The position numbers and the translations under genes were made by a program. Positions 9,303 through 18,112 of a stretch of DNA of 64,000 bases are shown piece by piece; positions within the stretch are counted from its first letter, which is position 1, and the number at the start of each line of letters is the position of its first letter. The stretch comes from Flagellimonas chongwuensis (lineage in GTDB: Bacteria > Bacteroidota > Bacteroidia > Flavobacteriales > Flavobacteriaceae). Under the pieces are notes generated by a model, which did not search any database, was not told the origin of the DNA, and saw only the letters and a program-made list of their open reading frames with translations. The stretch lies in assembly GCF_013376415.1 (NCBI RefSeq), contig NZ_WYET01000003.1, forward strand, positions 124,001 through 188,000, read 5' to 3'.

Positions 9303-10319
9303 CTAACTTCTTACTATTTTTTCCCACTCCCAAGCGGACTTCATGGCATCATCCAGACTGGATTTTGCTTTCCACCCAAGTACTTCATTGGCTCTTTTGG
9401 TATCGGCATAAGCTTGGATTATATCTCCTGACCTTCTATCCACAATTTTGTAATTGAGTTTTTCCCCAGAAACACGTTCAAAGCTTTGTATCACCTCCAA
9501 TACAGAACTTCCTGTTCCTGTGCCCAAATTGAAGACCTCGTAATTAGTTTCATTTTTATCCTTCAAAAGACGTTGCAATGCCGCTACGTGGGCTTTGGCC
9601 AAATCAACCACATGGATGTAATCCCTGATACAGGTGCCATCTTCAGTTGGGTAATCATCGCCAAAAACAGAAAGCTGCTCGCGAAGTCCAATACCTGTTT
9701 GGGTAATAAAAGGGACCAAGTTTTGAGGAACACCAATTGGCAATTCTCCAATTTTTCCTGATGGGTGCGCTCCGATCGGATTGAAATATCGCAATGCAAT
9801 GGCTTTAAGGTCTGGATTCACCTTGCAGGTATCCCTAATAATTTCCTCTCCCACTTGCTTGGTATTACCGTATGGGGATTCAGCAGGTTTAACCGGGGCC
9901 GACTCAGTTATCGGCATTTCGTCAGCTTGACCATAAACTGTACAGGAACTACTAAAGATGAAACTCGCACCGCCCTTTTTCTTCAACTCCTGAAGAATAT
10001 AGACTAGTACACCAAGGTTGTTCTCGTAGTACAGAAGTGGTTCTTCCACGCTTTCTCCCACAGCCTTTGATGCCGCAAAGTGAATTACTCCGGCAACATC
10101 ACTGTGTTTTTGGAAGAAATCTTGGACCTTGGGTTTATCACGAAGATCAAATTCTTCGAACAGGGGTTTCTTCCCTGTAATGGCCTCAATACCATCCAAA
10201 ACATTAATGGATGAGTTGGAAAGGTTATCCACGATGACCACTTCAAAACCTTCATTCTGTAGTTCAACAACGGTATGGGAGCCTATAAACCCCAAACCAC
10301 CTGTTACGAGTATCTTCAT
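9303..10319 (-). CDS. galE: UDP-glucose 4-epimerase
   Basis: 338 residues, standard length. Short-chain dehydrogenase fold that interconverts UDP-glucose and UDP-galactose. The NAD-binding GGLGFIGSH is at the N-terminus, then the substrate-side FSSSCTVYG and the catalytic Tyr/Lys pair in SPYGNTKQ, then ALRYFNPIGAHPSG and GDDYPTEDGTCIRDYIHVVDLA, which are typical of true GalE. The gene starts 2 bp after the DegT-type aminotransferase, so the pair likely supplies nucleotide sugars for surface polysaccharide or lipopolysaccharide. No UDP-glucose pyrophosphorylase is in the window. Confidence 0.95.
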   Translation of the reverse strand: MKILVTGGLGFIGSHTVVELQNEGFEVVIVDNLSNSSINVLDGIEAITGKKPLFEEFDLRDKPKVQDFFQKHSDVAGVIHFAASKAVGESVEEPLLYYENNLGVLVYILQELKKKGGASFIFSSSCTVYGQADEMPITESAPVKPAESPYGNTKQVGEEIIRDTCKVNPDLKAIALRYFNPIGAHPSGKIGELPIGVPQNLVPFITQTGIGLREQLSVFGDDYPTEDGTCIRDYIHVVDLAKAHVAALQRLLKDKNETNYEVFNLGTGTGSSVLEVIQSFERVSGEKLNYKIVDRRSGDIIQAYADTKRANEVLGWKAKSSLDDAMKSAWEWEKIVRS

Positions 10320-10321
10320 TT

Positions 10322-11476
10322 TTATTTGTTTACGTAGTCGATTACCAGACCGGTTATATATTCAATCTGTTCATCATCCAGTTCGGTATGCATTGGAAGG
10401 GAAATCACTTCGTTCACCAATTGATTGGTCACCGGAAAATCATCTTCATTATATCGGTCATCAGCATAAGCCTTCTGTTTGTGCAACGGAACTGGATAAT
10501 ACACACCACAAGGAACGTCTTTATCATTTAAATGTTGCACAAGTTCATCCCTTTTACCATTTGTAATCCTAAGGGTGTATTGATGGAACACATGGCAATC
10601 ACAAACACTTTTTTCCGTATCGCAGCCACAAGATATTTTTGGAACCACAATATGTTCCTGTCCTTTAAAGGCCTGAGAATATTTCGATGCAGCTTCCCAA
10701 CGCTTTTGGTTATAATAGTCCAGTTTAGGCAACTTCGCCCTTAAAACTGCCGCCTGAATGGAATCTAAACGCGAGTTGACGCCCACAACATCGTGATAAT
10801 ACCTTTTGTACATTCCATGGTTTACGATACCACGGATTATATGTGCCAAATCATCATCGTTGGTAAAAATAGCGCCGCCATCACCATAACAACCCAAATT
10901 CTTGGATGGGAAAAACGATGTGGCCCCAACATGACCAATGGTTCCAGCCTTTTGTTTGGAACCATCTTTTGAATAATAGGCCCCACCAATGGCTTGGGCA
11001 TTATCCTCTACAACATACAAATCGTGTTTTTTGGCCAACTCCATGATCTCGTCCATATTGGAACATTGACCAAATAGATGAACGGGGACTATTGCCTTTG
11101 TTTTGGGTGTAATCGCCTTTTCGATGGCTTTCACATCTATATTAAAGGTATCGGGCTCTACATCTACCAAAACAGGCGTTAACTGCAAAAGACCGATTAC
11201 TTCCACGGTTGCCGCAAAGGTAAAGTCAGCCGTAATTACCTCATCACCTGGTTTCAACCCAAGGCCCATCATACATATTTGGAGCGCATCCGTCCCATTG
11301 GCACATGGAATCACATGTTTAACGCCCAAATACTCCTGTAGCTCATTTTGAAAAGCTTGTACATGGGGACCGTTTATAAATGCAGAAGAATCCAAGATTT
11401 CCGCAATAGCTTCGTTGACCTCGGTCTTTATACCTTCATATTGACCTTTTAGGTCAACCATTTGAATTTTTTTCAT
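10322..11476 (-). CDS. DegT/DnrJ/EryC1/StrS family PLP-dependent sugar aminotransferase
   Basis: 384 residues. Members aminate keto-sugar nucleotides for surface glycans. GTDAL at 61-65 binds the cofactor phosphate, VEDNAQAIGG lies in the centre, and the PLP Lys is Lys192 in FFPSKNLGCYGDGG. The C-terminal half has the substrate motif HVFHQYTLRI. An unusual feature is a cysteine cluster just before it, with Cys283, Cys285, Cys292 and Cys294 (C-G-C, six residues, C-D-C), which looks like a small metal-binding or disulfide insert. Together with galE 2 bp downstream it forms an envelope-sugar operon. The specific sugar cannot be named. Confidence 0.9.
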   Translation of the reverse strand: MKKIQMVDLKGQYEGIKTEVNEAIAEILDSSAFINGPHVQAFQNELQEYLGVKHVIPCANGTDALQICMMGLGLKPGDEVITADFTFAATVEVIGLLQLTPVLVDVEPDTFNIDVKAIEKAITPKTKAIVPVHLFGQCSNMDEIMELAKKHDLYVVEDNAQAIGGAYYSKDGSKQKAGTIGHVGATSFFPSKNLGCYGDGGAIFTNDDDLAHIIRGIVNHGMYKRYYHDVVGVNSRLDSIQAAVLRAKLPKLDYYNQKRWEAASKYSQAFKGQEHIVVPKISCGCDTEKSVCDCHVFHQYTLRITNGKRDELVQHLNDKDVPCGVYYPVPLHKQKAYADDRYNEDDFPVTNQLVNEVISLPMHTELDDEQIEYITGLVIDYVNK

Positions 11477-11564
11477 CCGAATAAATTAATACGTCAAAAT
11501 TAAGAAATTAAGATGCCATAATAGTCTCTGACCGAAAGAATGTATTTTAGCGAAAAAGATATTC

Positions 11565-12800
11565 TTGCGTTTTCTGTACAACATACTTATCAATATTGCT
11601 TGGCTAGTTCTTAAGGTGATTGCTCTTTTCAATGCCAAGATCAAATTATTCGTTCAAGGAAGGAAGAGAACTTTTCCATTATTGGAAGAAAAACTGAACC
11701 CAGGGGACAAAACCATTTGGATGCACGTGGCCTCTTTGGGCGAGTTTGAACAAGGACTTCCTATTCTGGAACGGTTACGCTCCAAGTATCCCGAACATAA
11801 GTTGGTTCTCAGCTTTTTTTCGCCCTCGGGCTACGAGGTCAAAAAGAATACCTCCGTTGCCGACGTGGTGGTCTACCTGCCCATGGACAGCCATCATAAA
11901 GTGAAGCGATTTTTAAATATAGTAAATCCCCAATTGGCCATTTTTGTCAAGTACGAGGTCTGGCCCAATTATCTATATCAACTCAAAAAAAGAAATATTC
12001 CTACCATTTTGGTATCGGCCATTTTCACAGAAAGACAGATATATTTTAAATCCTATGGTGGTTTTATGCGACAGAGCCTAGGAAAGTTTGACCATTATTT
12101 TGTGCAGAATGAGAAATCGAAAAATCTGTTGGAATCCATCAGGATAAAGAATTCCAGTATTGGCGGCGATACTCGGTTGGACCGAGTTTCGGAAATCCTG
12201 AAACGGAACAACCAATTGGACTTTATGGACCGTTTTAAGAACAATCAGCTGTGTTTGGTGGCAGGCAGCACATGGCCCGAAGATGAAAAAATATTGGTCA
12301 ATTACATCAACAAAACCACCGAAAAAGTAAAGTTTGTCATCGCGCCTCATGAAATCAAGCCTTCACATATTGACAAAATAACTTCTTCACTTGAAAAAAC
12401 CGTATTCCGTTACTCGGAATTGGGCAGCCAAAACCTCAAAGAGGTCGATGTCCTCATTATTGACACCATCGGTTTGCTGACCAAAATTTATAGTTACGCC
12501 AATATGGCCTATGTTGGCGGTGGCTTTGCCACGGGGCTCCACAATACTATGGAGCCCGCTGTTTTCGGCATCCCAATTATCATCGGACCACAATTTGGAG
12601 GTTTCAAAGAAGCTGAAGACTTAGTCAACGAAGGAGGAATCATTCCCATTTCCAGCCAGAATAGCTTTGATAATTTAATGGGAGACCTGTTGAACAATCC
12701 TATTTCCATCAAAAATATTGGAGATATCAATGCCAATTATATCAACACCAATAAAGGTGCTTCGGAATTGATAATGAAATACATTTCCAAGATTTTATAA
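11565..12800 (+). CDS. waaA: 3-deoxy-D-manno-octulosonic acid (KDO) transferase
   Basis: 411 residues. Inner-membrane-associated GT-B glycosyltransferase that adds KDO to lipid IVA in lipopolysaccharide core synthesis. The frame opens at a TTG, which I accept because MRFLYNILINIAWLVLKVI gives the normal membrane-anchor N-terminus of the family and no upstream ATG fits. Further signatures are WMHVASLGEFEQGLPI, the central domain VAGSTWPEDE and VIAPHE, and AYVGGGFATGLHNTMEPAVFGIPII near the C-terminus (donor-site region). It faces away from the DegT/galE operon across an 88-bp gap. Confidence 0.92.
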   Translation: MRFLYNILINIAWLVLKVIALFNAKIKLFVQGRKRTFPLLEEKLNPGDKTIWMHVASLGEFEQGLPILERLRSKYPEHKLVLSFFSPSGYEVKKNTSVADVVVYLPMDSHHKVKRFLNIVNPQLAIFVKYEVWPNYLYQLKKRNIPTILVSAIFTERQIYFKSYGGFMRQSLGKFDHYFVQNEKSKNLLESIRIKNSSIGGDTRLDRVSEILKRNNQLDFMDRFKNNQLCLVAGSTWPEDEKILVNYINKTTEKVKFVIAPHEIKPSHIDKITSSLEKTVFRYSELGSQNLKEVDVLIIDTIGLLTKIYSYANMAYVGGGFATGLHNTMEPAVFGIPIIIGPQFGGFKEAEDLVNEGGIIPISSQNSFDNLMGDLLNNPISIKNIGDINANYINTNKGASELIMKYISKIL

Positions 12801-12832
12801 ATTTTGGTTAGCTTTAGCAAAATTCATCCTCC

Positions 12833-14224
12833 ATGGACAAACGTATTTTTAGAATTTCCTTGACGGCGGCCCTAGCGGGCTTTTTGTTTGGGTTCGACAC
12901 TGTAGTAATCTCCGGGGCCAACCAACCCATAAAAGAGATTTGGGACACCAACTGGTTTTTGGGCGATTCCATTTTTACGTTCCACGGTATCTTTATCATG
13001 TCCATAGCGCTTTGGGGAACGGTTTTAGGCTCACTTTTCGGAGGCATTCCCACGGACCGTTTGGGAAGAAAGAAAACCTTGTTCTGGATAGGCATTCTGT
13101 ATTTCGCATCGGCACTTGGCTCGGCCTTTGCCCCGGAAGCTTACAGTTTTTCGTTTTTTAGGTTTATAGGCGGTGTTGGGGTAGGAGCATCATCGGTAGC
13201 CGCTCCTGTTTACATTTCAGAGATATCTACTGCACAGACCCGAGGAAGGCTCACGGCCATGTACCAGTTCAATATCGTTTTTGGGATTCTATTGGCTTTT
13301 ATCTCCAACTATCTCATCGGAATACTATTTGAAGAAAGCATAGCTTGGCGCTGGATGTTGGGCATTGAGGGCCTCCCCGCTCTGATCTATACCCTTATGG
13401 TGTTCAAAATTCCAAACAGCCCCAGATGGCTTTTAATGAAGGATAAGGCCGATGCCGTGGTCATCGAGTCCATTACGCTCTTGGGAATTGCAAAGGACAA
13501 GGCCTCACTTCATCTGGAACAAATCAAAATTGCCATAGTGGAGACCAAGGAAAAAACCAGTGAAGGTTTGTTTTCCGGGAAGTACAATAAACCTTTGGTG
13601 TTAGCTTTTTTAATTGCCTTTTTCAATCAACTATCTGGGATAAATTTTGTGCTGTACTACGCACCGGAAATTTTGGAGCGGGCAGGTCTTGCTTCAGGTG
13701 AATCGCTCTTTAGCTCCATATCCATTGGGGTAATTAATTTGATTTTCACCTTTGTGGGCATATCCCTTATCGATAAACTGGGTAGAAAACAGCTCATGTA
13801 CATGGGGTCCATCGGATACATTGTGAGTTTGGCCATGGTGGGATGGTGTTTCTATTCAGGGGCCAGCTCGATATTATTGCTGACTTTCATCTTGATTTTT
13901 ATTGCTTCACATGCAGTAGGGCAGGGCGCGGTTATTTGGGTGTTTATTTCTGAAATATTTCCTAACAAGGTTCGCTCCTACGGGCAATCATGGGGTACTG
14001 GGACACATTGGGTCTTTGCTGCATTGATTACCTTGCTCACCCCTACCTTTTTGGATGCGGAGATAGGCATCTTCAAGGAGAATCCATGGCCTATTTTTAT
14101 CTTTTTTGCAGTTATGATGGTGCTTCAATTACTTTGGGTGATTTTTATGATGCCGGAAACCAAAGGAATTACCTTGGAGGAACTTGGAAAACTGCTCAGT
14201 AAAAAAAGAGGTGATACCGAATAA
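12833..14224 (+). CDS. MFS sugar porter (sugar/H+ symporter family)
   Basis: 463 residues with about twelve membrane helices. Sugar porter signatures are present: GFLFGFDTVVISGA in helix 1, DRLGRKKT after helix 2, the PNSPRWLLMK motif after helix 6, FFNQLSGIN in helix 7 and PETKGITLEELGKL at the end. This fits proton-linked or facilitated hexose or pentose uptake across the inner membrane. It starts 32 bp after waaA, which may only be proximity. Close company with a hexokinase-like ROK protein and phosphofructokinase within 6 kb is consistent with sugar catabolism, but the specific sugar is not readable. Confidence 0.92.
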   Translation: MDKRIFRISLTAALAGFLFGFDTVVISGANQPIKEIWDTNWFLGDSIFTFHGIFIMSIALWGTVLGSLFGGIPTDRLGRKKTLFWIGILYFASALGSAFAPEAYSFSFFRFIGGVGVGASSVAAPVYISEISTAQTRGRLTAMYQFNIVFGILLAFISNYLIGILFEESIAWRWMLGIEGLPALIYTLMVFKIPNSPRWLLMKDKADAVVIESITLLGIAKDKASLHLEQIKIAIVETKEKTSEGLFSGKYNKPLVLAFLIAFFNQLSGINFVLYYAPEILERAGLASGESLFSSISIGVINLIFTFVGISLIDKLGRKQLMYMGSIGYIVSLAMVGWCFYSGASSILLLTFILIFIASHAVGQGAVIWVFISEIFPNKVRSYGQSWGTGTHWVFAALITLLTPTFLDAEIGIFKENPWPIFIFFAVMMVLQLLWVIFMMPETKGITLEELGKLLSKKRGDTE

Positions 14225-14330
14225 CGTTTCCAACAACACATACCTATAAATTATCCGTTAATCGAATAGTGGAAACAACACTTAAGGAAATGTGCAAATA
14301 TTTTCTTAAATTGTTATAAATTACACTATT

Positions 14331-14480
14331 ATGGCAGATGAAATTAGCATAGGAAACAAACTCATGGTCGGATTTTTACGGATCATGGTTTTTATATTGA
14401 TTGTTATCCTAGTAGCAATCCCAGTGTTGATTGCATTGGATTTTCTAGGTGTTTTGGAGGCTATCGGCCTTTCTAATTAA
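14331..14480 (+). CDS. 49-residue single-pass membrane protein, unknown function
   Basis: A short frame opens with ATG at 14331 and ends TAA at 14480. It begins MADEISIGNKLMVGFLRI, has one long hydrophobic helix of about 22 residues (residues 17-38), then a short tail (LGVLEAIGLSN). Length, a charged N-terminus and a clean helix argue for a real small membrane protein rather than chance. Its last 8 bp overlap the 3' end of the convergent lipoprotein gene. No function is recognised. Confidence 0.5.
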   Translation: MADEISIGNKLMVGFLRIMVFILIVILVAIPVLIALDFLGVLEAIGLSN

Positions 14481-15111
14481 AGATTACATCTTGCTCACCC
14501 ATTGATCTTGTAATCAATTTAATATAAGAATCAATAGTCTTGTTAACATTTTCGGGCTCGGTAACATCCACATCACCCCTCCAGATAAGCTCTATTTCCT
14601 TACCTACACATATACAGTAGAGAGATGTTTCTGCATGGTACACATTAAAGCTGTCATAATATTCGGAATTGTAGTAGATATCCTGATGCTCTAAATAATC
14701 GTTACTGAACCTGAGCATCATTTTATCAATATTATTGATGCGTTCCCGAAAAGTCCTTCTATTTTCTGCACCCACCACCTTGGTAAACAGAATGGCATCA
14801 AAGCCCTTGTCCAGTAGTTGTTCTTCTACCTCTTTCAATTCTTGCTCAGACCTTTCAGCTAAAGTAAATTCCACATCGAACAGGTCAATGCTGCGCATGG
14901 CCTCTACCCCTTGCTCTTTCAAGGCATGGACAAATCTATCCTCAAATTCCATTCTGGCCGCATCATCTTTTACCATACCCACGACCAGGACTTGATAGGC
15001 ATCAAAAACCACATTGTCAGGGTTCTTCCAAGTACTCACCAACTTGGTTGAAGAACAGCTTGCAAGTAGAAGTAGTAGTAGACCTATGCCTATTAATTTG
15101 AGTTTCATCAC
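14473..15111 (-). CDS. putative lipoprotein (DUF4136-like appearance)
   Basis: 212 residues. The N-terminus has a Leu-rich signal and lipobox LLLASC with Cys at residue 19, so it should be lipidated. The following KLVSTWKNPD and YQVLVVGMVKDDAARMEFEDRF resemble Bacteroidota lipoproteins of the DUF4136 type, though I cannot confirm the family. It lies 40 bp downstream of the hibernation-factor gene on the same strand and could share its FNR-type promoter. The 3' end overlaps the small membrane gene by 8 bp. Confidence 0.7.
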   Translation of the reverse strand: MMKLKLIGIGLLLLLLASCSSTKLVSTWKNPDNVVFDAYQVLVVGMVKDDAARMEFEDRFVHALKEQGVEAMRSIDLFDVEFTLAERSEQELKEVEEQLLDKGFDAILFTKVVGAENRRTFRERINNIDKMMLRFSNDYLEHQDIYYNSEYYDSFNVYHAETSLYCICVGKEIELIWRGDVDVTEPENVNKTIDSYIKLITRSMGEQDVIFN

Positions 15112-15151
15112 TATTGTTTTAAAGAGTCATGCGCAGCAAATGCCTAATTTA

Positions 15152-15451
15152 TTAATGCGAGGCAAAAGTTGCCTGCCGCTTTTCAAGTTGTCTTCTTAAA
15201 TCCTCAACAGTTTTGGACATGGATTTCTCAAAATCGTCGGTATTGGACTTTGCAAAAATTCTTGGTCCGGGAGCGCTCAATTCAATTTCACAGATCTTGC
15301 CTTCTCCCGTTTTATCGTTCTCTGTTTTGAATAACACATTGGCCTTGATCAACCAGTTATATTTTGTTTCCAAACCTTCCAGTTTTTTCATTAATAATTG
15401 GGTCAATGATTCACTGGTCATCATCTTTTGATATTGAACATGTACTTCCAT
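15152..15451 (-). CDS. HPF/RaiA-type ribosome-associated (hibernation) protein
   Basis: 99 residues from the start at 15451 (MEVHVQYQKM). An in-frame ATG at 15475 is rejected because the predicted transcription start (about 15467) lies downstream of it. The sequence shows the short S30AE/sigma-54-modulation pattern: EVHVQYQKM, then a helix (LTQLLMKKLEGLE), ANVLFKTEN, KICEIELSAPGPRIFAKS and a second helix with DFEKSMSKTVEDLRRQLEKR. Short members bind the 30S subunit and favour 100S dimers or silenced ribosomes in stress. An FNR-type dyad sits upstream, implying induction under low oxygen. Confidence 0.8.
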   Translation of the reverse strand: MEVHVQYQKMMTSESLTQLLMKKLEGLETKYNWLIKANVLFKTENDKTGEGKICEIELSAPGPRIFAKSNTDDFEKSMSKTVEDLRRQLEKRQATFASH

Positions 15452-15471
15452 GATTATTGTTTTGATTATAT

Positions 15472-15515
15472 TCAAATCTAAGCCTAGTAAAGATACTATT
15501 TAATGACAATTGTCA
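15472..15515 (-). promoter_or_regulatory. FNR-type site and -7 element upstream of hpf
   Basis: The perfect dyad TGACAATTGTCA occupies 15504-15515. On the minus strand a TAGATTTG -7 element follows at 15479-15472, separated by 24 bp, and the hpf ATG lies 53 bp from the dyad. This puts the dyad near -41.5 of the predicted start, the usual place for class II activation by Crp/Fnr proteins. Confidence 0.7.
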
Positions 15516-15530
15516 GCTTAAATCCTAATT

Positions 15531-16850
15531 TTAACCCAAGAAAAAAGGCTGCCCTGTACTCTGTAATACGGAGAACCAAAATTCGCCCTCCAAATCAATT
15601 TTCTTGCGCTTTTTGGTTACTTCACTAATGGGAATATACACATACCTGTTGTTCACACGACTGGCCACAAATTTGGTTTTTCCAGCCATGGCCCCGTGCA
15701 CCGCATGATAGGCCAATCCACTACAGTATACGCTATCGCTGGAGTTGGCAGGTGCACAACGTACTATGTAACTGGGGTCGATATATTTGATGGTCACAGG
15801 GCTCTTTCCTTTGAAGTATTCCGATATTTTTTCCTTTAGGAAAACCCCGATATCTTCATGCTGAACATTTCCTGATGCATCGGTCACAATTTGTCTATCC
15901 TTGAAAAGTTGCTGCCCTGCTCCCTCGGCCACTACAATTACCGCATGCTTTTTCTGAAGCAGCCTTTGTTCCAGAGCGGCAAAAAATCCATTTTCCCCCT
16001 CCAATGAAAAATCCATTTCCGGAACCAACACAAAGTTGACCACAGGCATGGCCAAAGCGGCCGATGCTGCTATAAAACCGCTATCCCTCCCCATTAATTT
16101 AATGATAGAAATACCATTGTAGGCTCCAGTAGCTTCGTTATGGGCATCCCTAAGAATGGGACTGGCCACATCAAAAGCAGTTTGGAAACCGAAGGATTCA
16201 TCGATTAGGTCAATATCATTGTCAATGGTCTTTGGAATCCCTACAACGCTGATTTTTGCATCTCTTTTGGTGATTTCGTTCCCTATGGCATTCACACCTT
16301 TCAAAGTTCCATCCCCTCCGATGGCAAAGAGCATGTCTATTTTGTTATTTTCAAGGGTATCTACCATTACCGATACATCTTGACCGCCACGGGACGAACC
16401 TAAAAATGTACCTCCAAATTGATGAATATCCTTGACCTTATCGGGCGTCAACTCTATCAACTCATGTCCTTTTTCAGGGTTGAGCCCTTCATAGCCGTAA
16501 GGAATACCAACAATTTTTTTTACTCCGTAGAAGTAATGCAAGGCCATCACTAAACCCCGGATTACATTGTTGATGCCGGGACAGAGCCCTCCGCATGTTA
16601 CGATTGCTGCGGTAGTGTTTTTTGCATCAAAAAATATGTTCTGCCTTGGCCCTGCTTTTTCCATGCAAATGGGTGACTCTCCATCATTCAAGCATTGATT
16701 ATAGTAGTCCATGGAAATGTCGAAGACCAGTCTATCGGACTCGCTTACAAAATTGAAAATACGGTCTCCCTTTACGGTACTAAGCTGAAGGGGCGACCTA
16801 TATTTAGGTGGCCCTAAGTTTTCTATATTAAAGATGCTCTTATCACTCAC
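15531..16850 (-). CDS. pfkA: 6-phosphofructokinase family protein (probably ATP-dependent, long form)
   Basis: 439 residues, longer than the classic 320-residue bacterial enzyme and like the long PfkA clades. It should phosphorylate fructose 6-phosphate. GGLCPGINNVIRG near residue 87 and GGDGTLKG at 178-185 form the nucleotide site, PKTIDNDID at 206-214 holds the catalytic Asp, and KLMGRDSGFIA binds substrate. The Gly in GGDG favours ATP over PPi, while Lys in PKTIDND is shared with PPi-type and trypanosomatid enzymes, so donor choice is not fully settled. A possible small gene lies 11 bp upstream. The gene precedes hpf on the same strand, but the hpf site in the gap suggests separate transcription. 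Confidence 0.9.
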   Translation of the reverse strand: MSDKSIFNIENLGPPKYRSPLQLSTVKGDRIFNFVSESDRLVFDISMDYYNQCLNDGESPICMEKAGPRQNIFFDAKNTTAAIVTCGGLCPGINNVIRGLVMALHYFYGVKKIVGIPYGYEGLNPEKGHELIELTPDKVKDIHQFGGTFLGSSRGGQDVSVMVDTLENNKIDMLFAIGGDGTLKGVNAIGNEITKRDAKISVVGIPKTIDNDIDLIDESFGFQTAFDVASPILRDAHNEATGAYNGISIIKLMGRDSGFIAASAALAMPVVNFVLVPEMDFSLEGENGFFAALEQRLLQKKHAVIVVAEGAGQQLFKDRQIVTDASGNVQHEDIGVFLKEKISEYFKGKSPVTIKYIDPSYIVRCAPANSSDSVYCSGLAYHAVHGAMAGKTKFVASRVNNRYVYIPISEVTKKRKKIDLEGEFWFSVLQSTGQPFFLG

Positions 16851-16861
16851 TGTATTGCTTC

Positions 16862-17023
16862 TTAAAAATGTTCTGTCAAGCTGTGGTGCGAATCGATGAG
16901 CGGTCCACCATTCATGGTCCCACCTGAGGCTTGAATGGCAAATTTATCAAAATTGATATGGAAAGAGTGTGCCAATTGAATGGCTTTACTCACATACGCT
17001 CCTTTTTGTAACCACGTTTTCAT
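16862..17023 (-). CDS. possible small protein upstream of the phosphofructokinase gene
   Basis: A frame of 53 residues from an ATG at 17023 (or 62 residues from 17050) ends 11 bp before the phosphofructokinase start on the same strand. The product begins MKTWLQKGAYVSKAIQLAHS and contains ASGGTMNGGPLIDSHHS. It shows no known motif, signal or membrane helix. Position in an apparent operon is the main support. It may instead be a remnant of a larger gene. From 17051 to 17287 I find no gene. Confidence 0.35.
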   Translation of the reverse strand: MKTWLQKGAYVSKAIQLAHSFHINFDKFAIQASGGTMNGGPLIDSHHSLTEHF

Positions 17024-17287
17024 TATGTCCAGATATTTTCCAATCCACACTTACTTTGGTTTTTTGGCTGTACTCATGCCTATGTTTAAATAAATCGAAG
17101 CTCCACATCTACTGAACCGATAACAATGGTGCCATAAGGATTATGAATCGCCTCTCTTTTACTTAATCGCTGAATTCATAAACCTCGCTCATATTACCAT
17201 GAAGAAGGTTATCACAGCATTGATTGTGGTATGACCTAAAAACAAGAAAATTTGTGAAAAAATGGGCGCATGCTATCAATATATGAT

Positions 17288-18079
17288 TTAGTCCAAAGCC
17301 AAAACCGGTATCTCGGAGTGCAAGGTCAACAGTTTAGTTAGCCTGCCCTCCGATGGAGTACTTTTTTCGGTATGGTTTCTTGGCAATATAGTTAACAGGT
17401 CAATGCTTTTCTCTACGATATAATCCAAAATGCCTTGCTCTATGTCTTCATTTTTAGTGAATGTATGATCCGCATAAAAATGCTCCAAGTAGTATTCCAA
17501 TAAATTCTCGTTGGATTCCTTTACAGCCTCTTCATCGTATATCGAATCTTTATAAATGGTAAGCACGTGGATCCTGGCGTCAAAAATTCTAGCTACATCC
17601 AAGAGGGTGCTCAAAACTTCTTTATCATCAATGCGTTCCCCGCCCATTACCAAAGCAATGTTCTTAGGGTCCTTGATTTCGGTTCCATAGGGGATGGAAA
17701 TCACAGGACAGTTGGCTTCCAACACTAATTTTGAGGTATTGGTTATGGCTTCATCAGTGATTTTATCGCCCATGGTACCCATCATAATCAAATCGGCGTT
17801 ATTCTCTTCTTGTGCCAACAGGATAGTTCCAATCACTTCTCCTGTATCTGTAATGAACTCAGGGGCAACTTTTAATCGTACCCCGAAAGAGTCCAACACT
17901 TTGAAAAAATCCTTTCCCAGTTTTTCATTGTCAGATGCACTTATGGGCATCGCACCCACATACAGACCAAGGATACCAATGGGTTTTTCGGTGCCTACAA
18001 AATTGACCACATATTCCAAAGCGTTGACTGATGCTTCGGAAAAATCAAAAGGAATTAATATTTTATTCAAACTGCTCAT
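17288..18079 (-). CDS. universal stress protein (UspA family)
   Basis: 263 residues from the start at 18079 (MSSLNKILIPFDFSEASVNA); an ATG at 18103 in the same frame would leave only about 5 nt of leader from the predicted promoter. The first Usp domain (residues 1-145) has KILIPFDFS, ADLIMMGTMGDK and CPVISIPYG, approximating the ATP-binding Usp pattern. The second half is a more divergent Usp-like domain (IALVMGG...ILDYIVEKSIDLLTILPRNH). It is the first of three Usp proteins in the window, all near low-oxygen genes. An FNR-type dyad lies 65 bp upstream. Confidence 0.88.
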   Translation of the reverse strand: MSSLNKILIPFDFSEASVNALEYVVNFVGTEKPIGILGLYVGAMPISASDNEKLGKDFFKVLDSFGVRLKVAPEFITDTGEVIGTILLAQEENNADLIMMGTMGDKITDEAITNTSKLVLEANCPVISIPYGTEIKDPKNIALVMGGERIDDKEVLSTLLDVARIFDARIHVLTIYKDSIYDEEAVKESNENLLEYYLEHFYADHTFTKNEDIEQGILDYIVEKSIDLLTILPRNHTEKSTPSEGRLTKLLTLHSEIPVLALD

Positions 18080-18112
18080 ACCTATTATATTTATTGATTT
18101 CAATTCTCATTT

